Assembly (NCBI RefSeq): GCF_039537405.1
Contig: NZ_BAABAL010000005.1
Span: forward strand, 186,001-250,000
Length of the DNA: 64,000 nucleotides
Direction of reading: 5' to 3'
Source of the DNA: Allokutzneria multivorans
GTDB taxonomy: Bacteria > Actinomycetota > Actinomycetes > Mycobacteriales > Pseudonocardiaceae
This document shows, in pieces, positions 16,399 through 24,412 of the stretch. The stretch's first letter is position 1. Each line of letters begins with the position of its first letter. A program made the position numbers and the translations under genes. Under the pieces are notes generated by a model, which saw nothing but the letters and a program-made list of their open reading frames with translations, did not search any database and was not told the origin of the DNA.

Positions 16399-17201
16399 GC
16401 GCCGACCTCCGGCTGAGTCCTGCGGGCGGGAACGGGGGCGAGCACCAGCTCGTCGACGTGCTCGGAGAGGACCTCGCGCGCGCCCTCGTCCAGGCCCTCG
16501 TCGCTGACCAGCACGTGCGCCTCGTCCAGCTGGGCGATGGTGGAGATGCCGACCGTGGCCCACTTGGTGTGGTCGGCGAGCACCACGAGGTTGCTCGCGG
16601 CGTCGACCAGCGCGCGGTCGGTCTCGCTCTCGTTGAGGTTGGGCGTGGTGAAGCCCGCGTTCAGCGCCATCCCGTGCACGCCGAGGAACACCAGGTCCAG
16701 GTGCAGCGAGCGCAGCGCCTGCACCGCGACCGGGCCGACGAGCGCGTCGGAGGGCGTGCGCACGCCGCCGGTGAGCACCACTGTCCGGTCGGTGCGTCCG
16801 CGCTGCTGGAGCACGTCGGCGACGCGGATCGAGTTGGTGACGACGGTCAGGTCGGCCACGTCGTCGAGATAGCGCGCCAGGGTCCAGGTCGTGGTCCCCG
16901 CCGAGAGGCCGATCGCCGTGCCGGGCCGCACGAGTTCGGCGGCCATCGCGGCGATGGCCTCCTTCTCCGGGAGCTGGCGGACGGACTTGGCCTCGAAACC
17001 GGGCTCGTCCGTGCTGCGCCCGGTCGCCGAGGTCGCGCCGCCGTAGACCTTTTCCACCTGGCCGCGCCGGGCGAGCGCGTCGAGGTCCCTGCGCACGGTC
17101 ATGTCGGAGACGCCGAGCCTGGTCACCAGGTCGCTGACCCGCACGGCGCCGGTCCTGCGCACCTCTTCCAGGATCACCGCCTGTCGTTGCCGCGCCAGCA
17201 C
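16395..17201 (-). CDS. DeoR-family sugar-phosphate-responsive repressor
   Basis: 268 residues from the GTG at 17201 (AAGAGG six nt upstream). The N-terminal HTH is RQRQAVILEEVRRTGAVRVS followed by LVTRLGVSDMTVRRDLDALA, the DeoR signature. The C-terminal DeoRC sensor has IGLSAGTTTWTLARYL, VVTNSIRVADVL and VFLGVHGMALNAGFTTPN. The GTGA overlap with galT predicts that it controls galactose metabolism, sensing a sugar phosphate. Confidence 0.92.
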   Translation of the reverse strand: MLARQRQAVILEEVRRTGAVRVSDLVTRLGVSDMTVRRDLDALARRGQVEKVYGGATSATGRSTDEPGFEAKSVRQLPEKEAIAAMAAELVRPGTAIGLSAGTTTWTLARYLDDVADLTVVTNSIRVADVLQQRGRTDRTVVLTGGVRTPSDALVGPVAVQALRSLHLDLVFLGVHGMALNAGFTTPNLNESETDRALVDAASNLVVLADHTKWATVGISTIAQLDEAHVLVSDEGLDEGAREVLSEHVDELVLAPVPARRTQPEVGA

Positions 17202-17448
17202 CGCGCACCTCTTCCCCTTGACGGCTCCACCCACCCAGCCTGACCCAGCCCGAGGGGCAACGTCAACACAGTCAAACACGAAGTCGCGTCCGAGTTGAGC
17301 CCTTTCCGGAAGATCACTGATCACCAATCCGCCGGAAAACGGCGGCAGAATCGGATATTCGGTGCTCAGCAGGGCTATCGGTCGCCTTGTTCGAGTTCGT
17401 TCGGTGGCGAGCGGCCTGGCCGTCAAGCGAACAGGATCGATCGCGGAC

Positions 17449-18843
17449 TCAGCCGGGACGCCCGGGGAGCCAGATCGACATGAGCGCTCCGCCCTCGGGG
17501 GCGTGCCCTGCGGTCGCGGTGCCGCCGTGGCGCTCGGCGACCTGCTTGACGATGGCCAGGCCCAGGCCGGAGCCGGGCAGCGTGCGCGCCTCCGACGACC
17601 GGTAGAACCGCTCGAACACGTGCGGCAGGTCCGCGTCCGCGATGCCCCGGCCCGCGTCCGCCACTTCGAGGAGCGCGACGCCCTGCCCGGCCTGGCGCAG
17701 CTCGACGCGGACACGACCGCCCGGCGGACTCCACTTCGCGGCGTTGTCCAACAGGTTCAGCGCGGCGCGCTCCAACGCGTTCGCGTCACCGTCGAGCACC
17801 CACGGCCGCAGACTCGCCTCGAACTCCAGGCTCGGCGCGCGGCGGCGGGCGCGTTCGAGCGCGCGCTCCACCACGTCCACCATCTCGACCGGCTCGTGCA
17901 CCACGCCGGGGGCGTCGTCACGGGCGAGCTCGACGAGGTCACCGACCAGAGTGGACAGTTCGTTGACCTGTGCGCGGACGTCCTCGTAGATCTCCGAGCG
18001 GTCCTCTTCGGAGAGGTTCGGCGTGTCGGGGCGCTGCGAGGCCAGCAGCAGTTCCAGGTTGGTGCGCAAGGAAGTCAGCGGTGTGCGCAGCTCGTGCCCG
18101 GCGTCGGCGACGAGCCTGCGCTGGCGCTCCTGGGACTCCGAGAGCGCGGCGAGCATCGAGTTGAACGCCTGCGTGAGCCGCGCCAGCTCGTCGTCGCCGG
18201 TGATCGGGATCGGCCGTAGCTCCGCTGTGCGCGCGACGTGCTCGGCCGCCTCGGTCAGCCGCTTTACCGGTCTGAGACTGCCGCGCGCGACGGCCGTGCC
18301 CGCGGCGGCCGCGAGCAGGATGCCCGCGCCGCCGACCACGACGAGCACGACGCCGAGCTGGTTCAACGTCGCCTTGAGCGAGGCCAGCGACTGGCCGAGG
18401 ACCAGCGCGAGCCCCGGCCGGATGTTCGCGGCCGCGATCTGCGTGTCGGTCTTGGCGTCGGACCTGCTGTTCGCGTCGTTCGTGCCGATGGCCACCGCGA
18501 TCTCGTCCTGGCCGACGGCGGGCGCGGTGGAGCGGCCACCGCTGCCGACCTGGAGCGTGACGTGCCCGGTGCGGTCCACCTCCAGCAGCGCGACCTTCAG
18601 GCCGAAGATCTGGAACATGTCGCTGGGGAAGCCCTCGAAGTTGTCCCGCGCGATGGCGGTGCTGACCGCTTCCCGGGCCTGGTCCTCCAGCTTGGTCTCC
18701 AGCTGGTTGTACAGGCTGGAGCGCACGGTCACGTAGGCGGCGAGGGACACCAGGGCCACGGCGAAACCCACTCCGAAGGCGGCCAGCGCGGTGATCCTGG
18801 ACTGGAGCGAGAAGCGCTGGCGCATCCCGGTCGGAACCGTCAC
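17449..18843 (-). CDS. mprB: Membrane sensor histidine kinase MprB
   Basis: 464 residues. TM1 is ITALAAFGVGFAVALVSLAA (about 17-36). An extracytoplasmic sensor of about 130 residues precedes TM2 (LGVVLVVVGGAGILLAAAAG), followed by HAMP. HisKA has the phospho-acceptor His in LVADAGHELRTPLTSLRTN. HATPase_c has the N box LNLLDNAAKWSPPGG and G boxes DAGRGIADADLPHVFERFYR and GSGLGLAIVKQV. The start overlaps mprA as GTGA. It is the envelope-stress partner of MprA and, by homology, of PepD. Confidence 0.94.
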   Translation of the reverse strand: MTVPTGMRQRFSLQSRITALAAFGVGFAVALVSLAAYVTVRSSLYNQLETKLEDQAREAVSTAIARDNFEGFPSDMFQIFGLKVALLEVDRTGHVTLQVGSGGRSTAPAVGQDEIAVAIGTNDANSRSDAKTDTQIAAANIRPGLALVLGQSLASLKATLNQLGVVLVVVGGAGILLAAAAGTAVARGSLRPVKRLTEAAEHVARTAELRPIPITGDDELARLTQAFNSMLAALSESQERQRRLVADAGHELRTPLTSLRTNLELLLASQRPDTPNLSEEDRSEIYEDVRAQVNELSTLVGDLVELARDDAPGVVHEPVEMVDVVERALERARRRAPSLEFEASLRPWVLDGDANALERAALNLLDNAAKWSPPGGRVRVELRQAGQGVALLEVADAGRGIADADLPHVFERFYRSSEARTLPGSGLGLAIVKQVAERHGGTATAGHAPEGGALMSIWLPGRPG

Positions 18844-19535
18844 GGAGCGGTCTCCCGGAGCACGTAGCCCACACCGCGCACGGTGTGCAGCAGCCGCGGT
18901 TCGCCCGAGGCCTCGGTCTTGCGGCGCAGGTAGCCCACGTACACCTCAAGCGCGTTGCCGGAGGTGGGGAAGTCGTAGCCCCACACCTCTTCGAGGATGC
19001 GACCGCGGGTGAGGACCTGGCGCGGGTGCGCGAGGAACAGCTCCAGCAACGAGAACTCGGTGCGCGTCAGGCTGATCGGCCGCTCTCCCCTGCGCACGTC
19101 CCTGGTGCCGGGGTCGAGTTCGAGGTCTGCGAAGCGCAGCGCAGGCGCCATCGCGCCCGCGTCGTCCTGGTTGGGGCCGGTGCGCCGGAGCAGGGCGCGC
19201 AGCCGCGCGAGCAGCTCTTCGAGCGCGAAGGGCTTGGGCAGGTAGTCGTCGGCGCCCGCGTCGAGGCCCGCGACCCGGTCGGACACCGCGTCACGTGCGG
19301 TGAGCACGAGGATCGGCAGGTCGTCCCCGGTGCTGCGGAGCCTGCGGCAGACCTCAAGGCCGTCCAGGCGCGGCATCATCACGTCGAGCACCATGGCGTC
19401 CGGCCTGCTGGCGCCGAGCTGTTCCAGTGCCTGCACACCGTCGCTGGCCATCTCGACCTGATAGCCGTTGAACTGCAACGACCGCCGCAGCGAGTCGCGA
19501 ACGGCCCGGTCGTCGTCGACAACGAGGATGCGCAT
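18840..19535 (-). CDS. mprA: OmpR-type response regulator MprA
   Basis: 231 residues. The receiver is MRILVVDDDRAVRDSLRRSL with phospho-Asp in AMVLDVMMPRLDG and Lys in YLPKPFALEELLAR. The C-terminal winged helix begins near LELDPGTRDVRRGERPISLT and contains LLELFLAHPRQVLTRGRILE and the VYVGYLRRKTE wing. It controls envelope-stress genes together with MprB. A dispersed intergenic repeat lies just upstream of its promoter region. Confidence 0.95.
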   Translation of the reverse strand: MRILVVDDDRAVRDSLRRSLQFNGYQVEMASDGVQALEQLGASRPDAMVLDVMMPRLDGLEVCRRLRSTGDDLPILVLTARDAVSDRVAGLDAGADDYLPKPFALEELLARLRALLRRTGPNQDDAGAMAPALRFADLELDPGTRDVRRGERPISLTRTEFSLLELFLAHPRQVLTRGRILEEVWGYDFPTSGNALEVYVGYLRRKTEASGEPRLLHTVRGVGYVLRETAP

Positions 19536-19621
19536 GGCACGTAGTCTGACCCGCCGCCCTGAGAGGTGCCTGAGAAGGGCCTGAACGCCGGCGAATAGTC
19601 ATGACCGCGCAGGGCTCGTCC

Positions 19622-19797
19622 TCACGGTGTCGCTGGGGTTGGGGTGTCTTCAAGACCGGCAAACCCCTCTGCTGATCATCGCTAACCGCCGCAAACCCAG
19701 CGGCCTTGCAGGGGTTTGCTGTGGTTGGAGACGGTTGAGGTGGGGGTTGCGTGGTCTTGAAGACCTGCAAACCTGATGACTTGCAGGACAGGGCCTG
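19622..19797. repeat. Dispersed intergenic repeat, copy A
   Basis: A non-coding element of about 170 bp upstream of mprA. It shares its order of blocks with 50779-50950: TCACGGTGTCGC, GGGGTGTCTTCAAGACC, CCCCTCTG(C/T)TGATCATCG, AACCGCCGCAAACCCAGCGG and GGTCTTGAAGACC. It carries two GTCTT-N-AAGAC palindromes near its ends and an internal GCAAACCC/GGGTTTGC stem. There is no reading frame in common between the copies. See copies B and C. Confidence 0.8.
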
Positions 19798-19808
19798 GTC
19801 CGTGGGCC

Positions 19809-20411
19809 TCAGGACTCGCGAGGCAGGGGTGCGTTCCACTTCCGCCACAGCGCGAGCACGCGGACCGTCACGATCAGCACGGCACCGGCGAGCACGGTCG
19901 GCCCCTGCGGCAGGCCGATATCGCGCCCCACCACGACCACAACGGCGCCGAGCAGCGCCGCGACCGCGTAGATCTCGCGTTGCAGCACCACCGGGATCTC
20001 CCTGATCAGCACGTCGCGCAGGGCACCGCCGCCGATGCCCGTGGTCATGCCGATCAGGCAGGCGGTGTAGGCGGGCGCGCCCAGTTCGAGCGCGGTGATG
20101 GTGCCCGCGGTGGTGAACAGCCCGAGCCCGACCGCGTCGGCGAGCAGCATGGCGCGGCGCAGCTTGGCCATGTGCGGGTGGATCCAGAACACGATGAGGC
20201 CGGTCACCGCGGTCACCAGCAGGTAGCGCCAGTCGCGCAGACTCGTCGGCGGGCTGACGTCGAGCAGCACGTCCCGGATGATCCCGCCGCCGAGCGCGGT
20301 GGTCATGGCGAGGATCACCACGCCGAAGACGTCCAACCGGGCGCGGACCCCGGCGAGCGCACCGGACGCGGCGAACACGGCGATGCCGACCAGCTCCAAC
20401 ACGAGCAACAC
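19809..20411 (-). CDS. TRIC-type / YadS-UPF0126 small-molecule or cation channel
   Basis: 200 residues from a GTG with GGGGGAGG upstream. Two tandem repeats of three membrane helices each carry a glycine-rich kink: TTALGGGIIRDVLL (about residue 43) and TTGIGGGALRDVLI (about residue 128). This G-G-G-x-x-R-D pair defines the prokaryotic TRIC/YadS family, described as cation channels or glycine transporters. It diverges from the GNAT gene. Confidence 0.9.
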   Translation of the reverse strand: MLLVLELVGIAVFAASGALAGVRARLDVFGVVILAMTTALGGGIIRDVLLDVSPPTSLRDWRYLLVTAVTGLIVFWIHPHMAKLRRAMLLADAVGLGLFTTAGTITALELGAPAYTACLIGMTTGIGGGALRDVLIREIPVVLQREIYAVAALLGAVVVVVGRDIGLPQGPTVLAGAVLIVTVRVLALWRKWNAPLPRES

Positions 20412-20473
20412 CCGGAGATCCTCCCCCAGGAAATCGCGTGCGGCGACGTGATCCTGACCGCGAAGATCGAGCC

Positions 20474-20941
20474 GTGGGCAACGAGATCACGCTGCGCCGG
20501 GCGCGGGCGGACGAGGCCGGGGCGCTCAGCGCGCTCGCTCAGCGGTCGAAAGCGCACTGGGGCTACGACGCGGAGTTCATGGCGGCCGTGCGCGCCGAGC
20601 TGACCTACAGCGCGGAACGGCTTTCGGAGGGCCTGTTCGTCGTGGCCGAGCGCGACGGCGAAGTGCTCGGGTTCTTCGGTCTGGACGGCACGGGACCGCG
20701 CGGTGAGCTGAGCAATCTGTGGGTCGATCCGCCGCACATCGGCACCGGTCTCGGCAGGCTGTTGTGGGCGGATGCGGTGCGAAACGCCCGGAATATGGGA
20801 TGGACGGAGCTCGTCCTGGACGCGGAGCCCTACGCCGAAGGCTTCTATTTCGCGATGGGGGCTCGGGAAATTGGGGTGGTTGCATCAGGTTCTCTACCCG
20901 GTCGGACGCTGCGACAACTGATGTTCCCGCTGATGGAGTAG
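20474..20941 (+). CDS. GNAT-family N-acetyltransferase
   Basis: 155 residues from the GTG at 20474. ITLRRARADEAGALSALAQR is strand 1 and helix 1. FVVAERDGEVLGFFGLD is the central hairpin. ELSNLWVDPPHIGTGLGRLL contains the acetyl-CoA-binding Q/R-x-x-G-x-G/A-like loop (HIGTGLG). LDAEPYAEGFYFAMGAREIG is the typical C-terminal motif. The substrate is unknown. The next gene follows after 23 bp. Confidence 0.86.
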   Translation: MGNEITLRRARADEAGALSALAQRSKAHWGYDAEFMAAVRAELTYSAERLSEGLFVVAERDGEVLGFFGLDGTGPRGELSNLWVDPPHIGTGLGRLLWADAVRNARNMGWTELVLDAEPYAEGFYFAMGAREIGVVASGSLPGRTLRQLMFPLME

Positions 20942-20964
20942 AGGAAAAAAGGCACGATAGAGAC

Positions 20965-21627
20965 GTGCGGATCATCCTGCTGCGACACGCGGAAAGCCTC
21001 GGCAACGTCGATGAGCTCGCCTACTGCCGCATACCGGACCACGCCCTGCCGCTGACACCGCGGGGCGTGCAACAGGCGCGCGGCATGGCACCGCGCATGC
21101 GCCGCCTGCTCAGCCCTGGTCCCGTCGCCGCGTACGTCAGCCCCTACCTGCGCACGCGGCAGACCTTCGAGCTGATGGAGCTCAGCAATCTCATCGAACG
21201 GATAGTTCCCGAGCCCCGCCTGCGCGAACAGGACTGGGGCAACCTCCAGGACCCGGTCGACCAGGAGCGGCAGAAGCAGGAGCGGCACGCGTTCGGCCAC
21301 TTCTTCTTCCGGCTGGCCCACGGCGAGTCCGGCGCGGACGTCGACGACCGCGTCGCGGGTTTCCTCACCGAGCTGGAGCGGCGGGTGGACAACGATCCCG
21401 CCCATCCGAAGAACGTGCTCGTGGTCTCCCACGGGCTCACGATGCGATTGCTGTGCCGTCGGCTCTTCAACTGGAGCATCGAATTGTTCGAATCGCTGTC
21501 GAACCCGCCGACCTGTGATTTCCGGGTCCTCGAACGGGACTCCACCGGCCGCTGGCACATGGACCGCCCGTTCACCCAGTGGCGCGAGTCCCCCGATGGT
21601 GAAACTCAGATCACCCAGGTGGCCTAG
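20965..21627 (+). CDS. Histidine phosphatase (phosphoglycerate-mutase-like)
   Basis: 220 residues from the GTG at 20965. The catalytic RHG-type motif reads IILLRHAESLGN (RHA variant, His about residue 7). YVSPYLRTRQTFEL provides the second conserved Arg, REQDWGNLQD the acidic residue, and VLVVSHGLTMRLL the second catalytic His. This superfamily contains phosphatases and mutases, and the specificity is not predictable. It converges on rpmF across a perfect hairpin. Confidence 0.9.
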   Translation: MRIILLRHAESLGNVDELAYCRIPDHALPLTPRGVQQARGMAPRMRRLLSPGPVAAYVSPYLRTRQTFELMELSNLIERIVPEPRLREQDWGNLQDPVDQERQKQERHAFGHFFFRLAHGESGADVDDRVAGFLTELERRVDNDPAHPKNVLVVSHGLTMRLLCRRLFNWSIELFESLSNPPTCDFRVLERDSTGRWHMDRPFTQWRESPDGETQITQVA

Positions 21628-21636
21628 GCCTCTTTT

Positions 21637-21689
21637 GTGCTGAATGAGTCATTGAGGTACTTGAGCGCCCTCAATGACTCATTCAGCAC
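21637..21689. terminator. Perfect 21-bp inverted repeat between converging genes (30-bp repeat family)
   Basis: Left arm 21637-21657 (core GAATGAGTCATTGAGG) and right arm 21669-21689 (core CCTCAATGACTCATTC) are exact reverse complements around an 11-nt loop. The hairpin lies between the histidine-phosphatase gene (+) and rpmF (-) and probably terminates both. Each arm contains an AATGA-S-TCATT palindrome, and the two cores start exactly 30 bp apart, as in the array at 55254-55450. Confidence 0.8.
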
Positions 21690-21712
21690 GTAAGGCCAAG
21701 GCGCACCCTCAC

Positions 21713-21874
21713 TCAGGAGGCGTAGCCGCGGCGGAACGCCTGGACCAGGTGGGGTGGGACGAGCAGTGCGCGGCCGTCCACGGTGATGGGGACGAGGGGC
21801 ACGGGCGCTGCCTTCCACTGGGAGCGGCGGCTGCGGGTGTTGCTGCGCGACATGCGCCGCTTGGGGACGGCCAT
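21713..21874 (-). CDS. rpmF: Ribosomal protein bL32 (cysteine-free form)
   Basis: 53 residues: MAVPKRRMSRSNTRSRRSQW is the family N-terminus. The C-terminal part has no cysteine, where zinc-binding homologues carry two CxxC pairs. The ATG overlaps the rpmE2 stop (TGATG), so it is translationally coupled. It is the last gene of the cobW-rpmE2-rpmF transcription unit, which starts at a Zur-like box. Confidence 0.93.
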   Translation of the reverse strand: MAVPKRRMSRSNTRSRRSQWKAAPVPLVPITVDGRALLVPPHLVQAFRRGYAS

Positions 21875-22122
21875 CAGCTTCTCCTGCCGTAGCGGCGGTG
21901 GAACTTCTCGACGCGTCCCGCCGTGTCGACCAGGCGCTGGTTGCCCGTCCAGAACGGGTGCGAGTCGCTGGTGACGTCGACGACGATCAACGGGTAGGTG
22001 TTGCCGTCCTCCCACTCCACGGTCTTCTCGGAGGTCGCCGTCGAGCGGGTCAGGAACGCCGTGCCCGTCGAGGAGTCCTTGAAGACCACCGGGTGGTACT
22101 CGGGGTGGATTCCGGTCTTCAT
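21874..22122 (-). CDS. rpmE2: Ribosomal protein bL31 type B (zinc-independent)
   Basis: 82 residues. MKTGIHPEYHPVVFKDSSTG, TEKT-like SEKTVEWEDG and IVVDVTSDSHPFWTGNQRLV are diagnostic of the longer type B bL31, and the CxxC zinc site of type A is absent. The start overlaps the COG0523 gene stop as ATGA. It replaces zinc-containing bL31 when zinc is scarce. Confidence 0.95.
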   Translation of the reverse strand: MKTGIHPEYHPVVFKDSSTGTAFLTRSTATSEKTVEWEDGNTYPLIVVDVTSDSHPFWTGNQRLVDTAGRVEKFHRRYGRRS

Positions 22123-23345
22123 CCTTCTTCCCTTCCTGTCCTCAAAGCGGAGTCCCGGTCGCCCGAGTCCTCGCAGGGGTCTGTGTGCCACTCGCCGAAC
22201 GGGTCCTCGTAGGTGCGCCAAACCTCAGCGCCCTCGGCGAGTTCGGCATCGGTGAGCAGCGCCTCGTGCAGCGCTGAGGTGATCTCCTCCGGCGAAGCCA
22301 GGTGCGTGATCACGACCAGCTGCTGCTCGCGGTCGCCGTAGTAGGGGTCCCAGCGCAGCGAGGCCATCGCGACGCGCTCGGAGTCCACTTCGGACCAGTC
22401 CTCCGTGGTCGCCAGCCACGGCCCGGCGTGCGCGATGCGGAGCCCGCCGCCCGCCGACTCCACCCAGAGCGCGGCGTCCGGCTGGCTCGCCACCCAAAGG
22501 CGCCCGCGCGTGCGCACAACGCCTTCCAGCAGCACGTCGAGCGCGTCGTGCAGCCGCCCGGGGTGGAACGGCCTGCGCTCGTCGAAGAGCACCACGGAGA
22601 TCCCGCAGTCCGGCTCCAACGGCGGCTGACCGCGCAGCAGCGGCTCGTGCGCGTCACCGACCTCGCCCTTGCGCGCCCGCGCCGGGACGGCCGCGACCAA
22701 CGCGTCGAGATCGAGCCCGGGCAGGTCGGCACGCGGCAGTTCAGGGGCCAGCCGGTCCAGCACAGCGTCGGTCCGCGCCGCCGTCCACGCGTCAGGGGCG
22801 GCCCCGGCCACGATCACCGCGTCGGCGAACTCCACTTGCGCCACAACGACTTGAGCGATCGTGCGCTCGTCGTCGGCGCTCGCGGACATGCCGCGCTCGT
22901 ACAGCGACTCCTCGCCGATCGCGTCCGCGAACCACGTCGCGGCGTCCACCGTGCTGACCACCGCGTCGATGCGCAGGCGCTCGGTGGCGACCCGGCCGTC
23001 GACGACCACGTGGTGCAGCGCCCAGCAGACCGCCTCGGGCTCCATCGCCGGGTCCAGGTGCAGCACGATCCGGCGCACGTCCGGCGCTTCGGCGAGCCGG
23101 AGCGCGACGGGGAGCAGGTCCTGGCGGAGCGTGCAGGAGACGCAGCCGTGCGCCAGTTCCAGCACTTCGGTCGCCCTGTGCTCGCCGTGGGTCAGGGTCC
23201 GCCGCACCACGCCCTGGACCACCTCGCGGAGGTCGTGGTGGAGCACCGCGGTCGTCGGGTCCGCGGCGGCGTGGCGGGCGACCTCGGCAACCGCGTCGGC
23301 GGCGAGGCCGGAGAGCAGCACCACCGGCACGCGCTGATCAGTCAC
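22119..23345 (-). CDS. COG0523 (CobW/YciC/ZigA-like) GTP-dependent metal chaperone family protein
   Basis: 408 residues from the GTG at 23345 (AAGGGAG upstream). An in-frame ATG at 23381 would overlap the Zur-like box, so I reject it. The N-terminus VPVVLLSGLAADAVAEVARH occupies the Walker A position but lacks the canonical GxxxxGKT. The metal motif C-x-C-C-type region reads ELAHGCVSCTLRQDLLP. The C-terminal CobW_C domain has RRPFHPGRLHDALD. Linked to zinc-free ribosomal proteins, it belongs to the zinc-starvation response. The altered P-loop casts doubt on GTPase activity. Confidence 0.85.
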   Translation of the reverse strand: MTDQRVPVVLLSGLAADAVAEVARHAAADPTTAVLHHDLREVVQGVVRRTLTHGEHRATEVLELAHGCVSCTLRQDLLPVALRLAEAPDVRRIVLHLDPAMEPEAVCWALHHVVVDGRVATERLRIDAVVSTVDAATWFADAIGEESLYERGMSASADDERTIAQVVVAQVEFADAVIVAGAAPDAWTAARTDAVLDRLAPELPRADLPGLDLDALVAAVPARARKGEVGDAHEPLLRGQPPLEPDCGISVVLFDERRPFHPGRLHDALDVLLEGVVRTRGRLWVASQPDAALWVESAGGGLRIAHAGPWLATTEDWSEVDSERVAMASLRWDPYYGDREQQLVVITHLASPEEITSALHEALLTDAELAEGAEVWRTYEDPFGEWHTDPCEDSGDRDSALRTGREEG

Positions 23346-23358
23346 GTCGGCTCCCTTG

Positions 23359-23381
23359 TTGACAACGATTTCCACTTTCAA
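23359..23381 (-). promoter_or_regulatory. Zur-like box upstream of the COG0523-rpmE2-rpmF operon
   Basis: Read on the minus strand, TTGAAAGTGGAAATCGTTGTCAA is an imperfect inverted repeat (TTGA-A-A ... TTGTCAA). It resembles the actinobacterial Zur site TGAAAATGATTTTCA. It ends 13 bp before the GTG at 23345. It is weaker than the box at 23414, but the position and regulon content support it. Confidence 0.6.
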
Positions 23382-23413
23382 CGACGGTCACGCTACCCTG
23401 ACTCCCGCCTTAA

Positions 23414-23434
23414 CGAAAATCGGTATCGTTTTCA
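23414..23434 (+). promoter_or_regulatory. Zur-like box upstream of rpmB2-rpmG2-rpsN2-rpsR2
   Basis: CGAAAATCGGTATCGTTTTCA is an inverted repeat (GAAAATCG / CGTTTTC, one mismatch). It matches the Zur operator pattern and ends 16 bp before the rpmB start. It would repress the C-minus ribosomal gene set when zinc is sufficient. Confidence 0.8.
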
Positions 23435-23450
23435 TTCCCGAGGAGGACCC

Positions 23451-23687
23451 GTGTCAGCCAGGTGCCAGGTGACCGGCCGCGAACCCGGCTTCGGCAAGCA
23501 GGTCTCGCACTCCCACGTGCGGACCTCGCGCCGGTGGAACCCCAACATCCAGCGCAGGCGCTACTGGCTGGGCAGCGAGAACCGGTGGATCACGCTGCGG
23601 GTCTCCACCAAGGGCATCAAGACGATCGACAAGCGCGGCGTGGAGTCGGTCGTCGCCGAGATCCGCGCTCGCGGGGAGAAGGTCTGA
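23451..23687 (+). CDS. rpmB: Ribosomal protein bL28, cysteine-poor paralogue
   Basis: 78 residues from a GTG behind GAGGAGG. SARCQVTGREPGFGKQVSHS and RTSRRWNPNIQRRR are the bL28 signature. Only one cysteine remains at the N-terminus where zinc-binding forms have CxxC (here C-Q-V-T), and the second pair is lost. It is the first of four ribosomal genes joined by overlaps or gaps of a few bases under a Zur-like box. Confidence 0.95.
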   Translation: MSARCQVTGREPGFGKQVSHSHVRTSRRWNPNIQRRRYWLGSENRWITLRVSTKGIKTIDKRGVESVVAEIRARGEKV

Positions 23688-23851
23688 TGGCGCGCAACGA
23701 GGTCCGGCCGATCATCAAGCTCCGCTCGACCGCGGGGACCGGCTACACGTACGTGACCCGCAAGAACCGGCGCAACGACCCGGACCGCATGCGGCTCACC
23801 AAGTACGACCCGATCGTGCGCAGGCACGTCGAGTTCAAGGAGGAGCGCTGA
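23687..23851 (+). CDS. rpmG: Ribosomal protein bL33, cysteine-free paralogue
   Basis: 54 residues. RPIIKLRSTAGTGYTYVTRK and NRRNDPDRMRLTKYDPIVRR are diagnostic. The two CxxC pairs of the zinc form are absent (KYDP replaces KYCP). The ATG overlaps the rpmB stop by one base (TGATG), so the genes are coupled. Confidence 0.95.
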   Translation: MARNEVRPIIKLRSTAGTGYTYVTRKNRRNDPDRMRLTKYDPIVRRHVEFKEER

Positions 23852-23852
23852 G

Positions 23853-24158
23853 ATGGCCAAGAAGTCCAAGATCGCCAAGAACGAGCAGCGCAAGGTGGTC
23901 GTTGCCCGCTACGCCGAGCGCCGCGCCGAGCTGAAGGAGGTCCTTCGCTCGCCGAAGTCCTCCGACGCCGAGCGCGAGGCGGCCGAGCGGGAGCTGCGGC
24001 GCCAGCCGCGCGACGCGAGCGCGACGAGGGTCCGCAACCGCGACTCCGTCGACGGCAGGCCGCGCGCGTACTTCCGCGCCTTCGGCCTGTCCCGCGTGCG
24101 CCTGCGTTCGATGGCCCACGCGGGCGAGCTGCCCGGCGTCAGCAAGTCGAGCTGGTGA
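23853..24158 (+). CDS. rpsN: Ribosomal protein uS14, zinc-independent long form
   Basis: 101 residues, the longer C-minus type. MAKKSKIAKNEQRKVVVARY opens the protein. RNRDSVDGRPRAYFRAFGLS replaces the CxxC-bearing segment of the short zinc form, and RVRLRSMAHAGELPGVSKSS is the conserved end. It starts 1 bp after the rpmG stop. Confidence 0.95.
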   Translation: MAKKSKIAKNEQRKVVVARYAERRAELKEVLRSPKSSDAEREAAERELRRQPRDASATRVRNRDSVDGRPRAYFRAFGLSRVRLRSMAHAGELPGVSKSSW

Positions 24159-24162
24159 GGCC

Positions 24163-24399
24163 ATGACCCGGTTCACCGGCAAGAAGAAGCCCAACCTGCT
24201 CAAGCGCGAGCGGGTCACCGAAGTCGACTGGAAGGACTCCGCGCTGCTGCGGAAGTTCATCTCCGACCGGGGCAAGATCCGCTCCCGCCGCGTCACCGGT
24301 CTCACTCCGCAGGAGCAGCGCACGGTCGCCAGGGCGATCAAGAACGCCCGGGAGATGGCGCTGCTCCCCTACTCGGGCCCAGCTGGCGGGAAGCGGTAG
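24163..24399 (+). CDS. rpsR: Ribosomal protein bS18, cysteine-free paralogue
   Basis: 78 residues. The N-terminus KKKPNLLKRERVTEVDWKD lacks the cysteines of the usual bS18. ALLRKFISDRGKIRSRRVTG and LTPQEQRTVARAIKNAREMA are the S18 core. It is the fourth gene of the Zur-controlled ribosomal set. bluB follows after only 13 bp with no terminator visible. Confidence 0.95.
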   Translation: MTRFTGKKKPNLLKRERVTEVDWKDSALLRKFISDRGKIRSRRVTGLTPQEQRTVARAIKNAREMALLPYSGPAGGKR

Positions 24400-24412
24400 T
24401 AGCGTCGTCGCG

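Noticed and set aside
23345..23381. Upstream ATG start (23381) for the COG0523 protein
   Set aside because: It would overlap the Zur-like box and lacks a ribosome site. The GTG at 23345 has AAGGGAG upstream and gives the family N-terminus.
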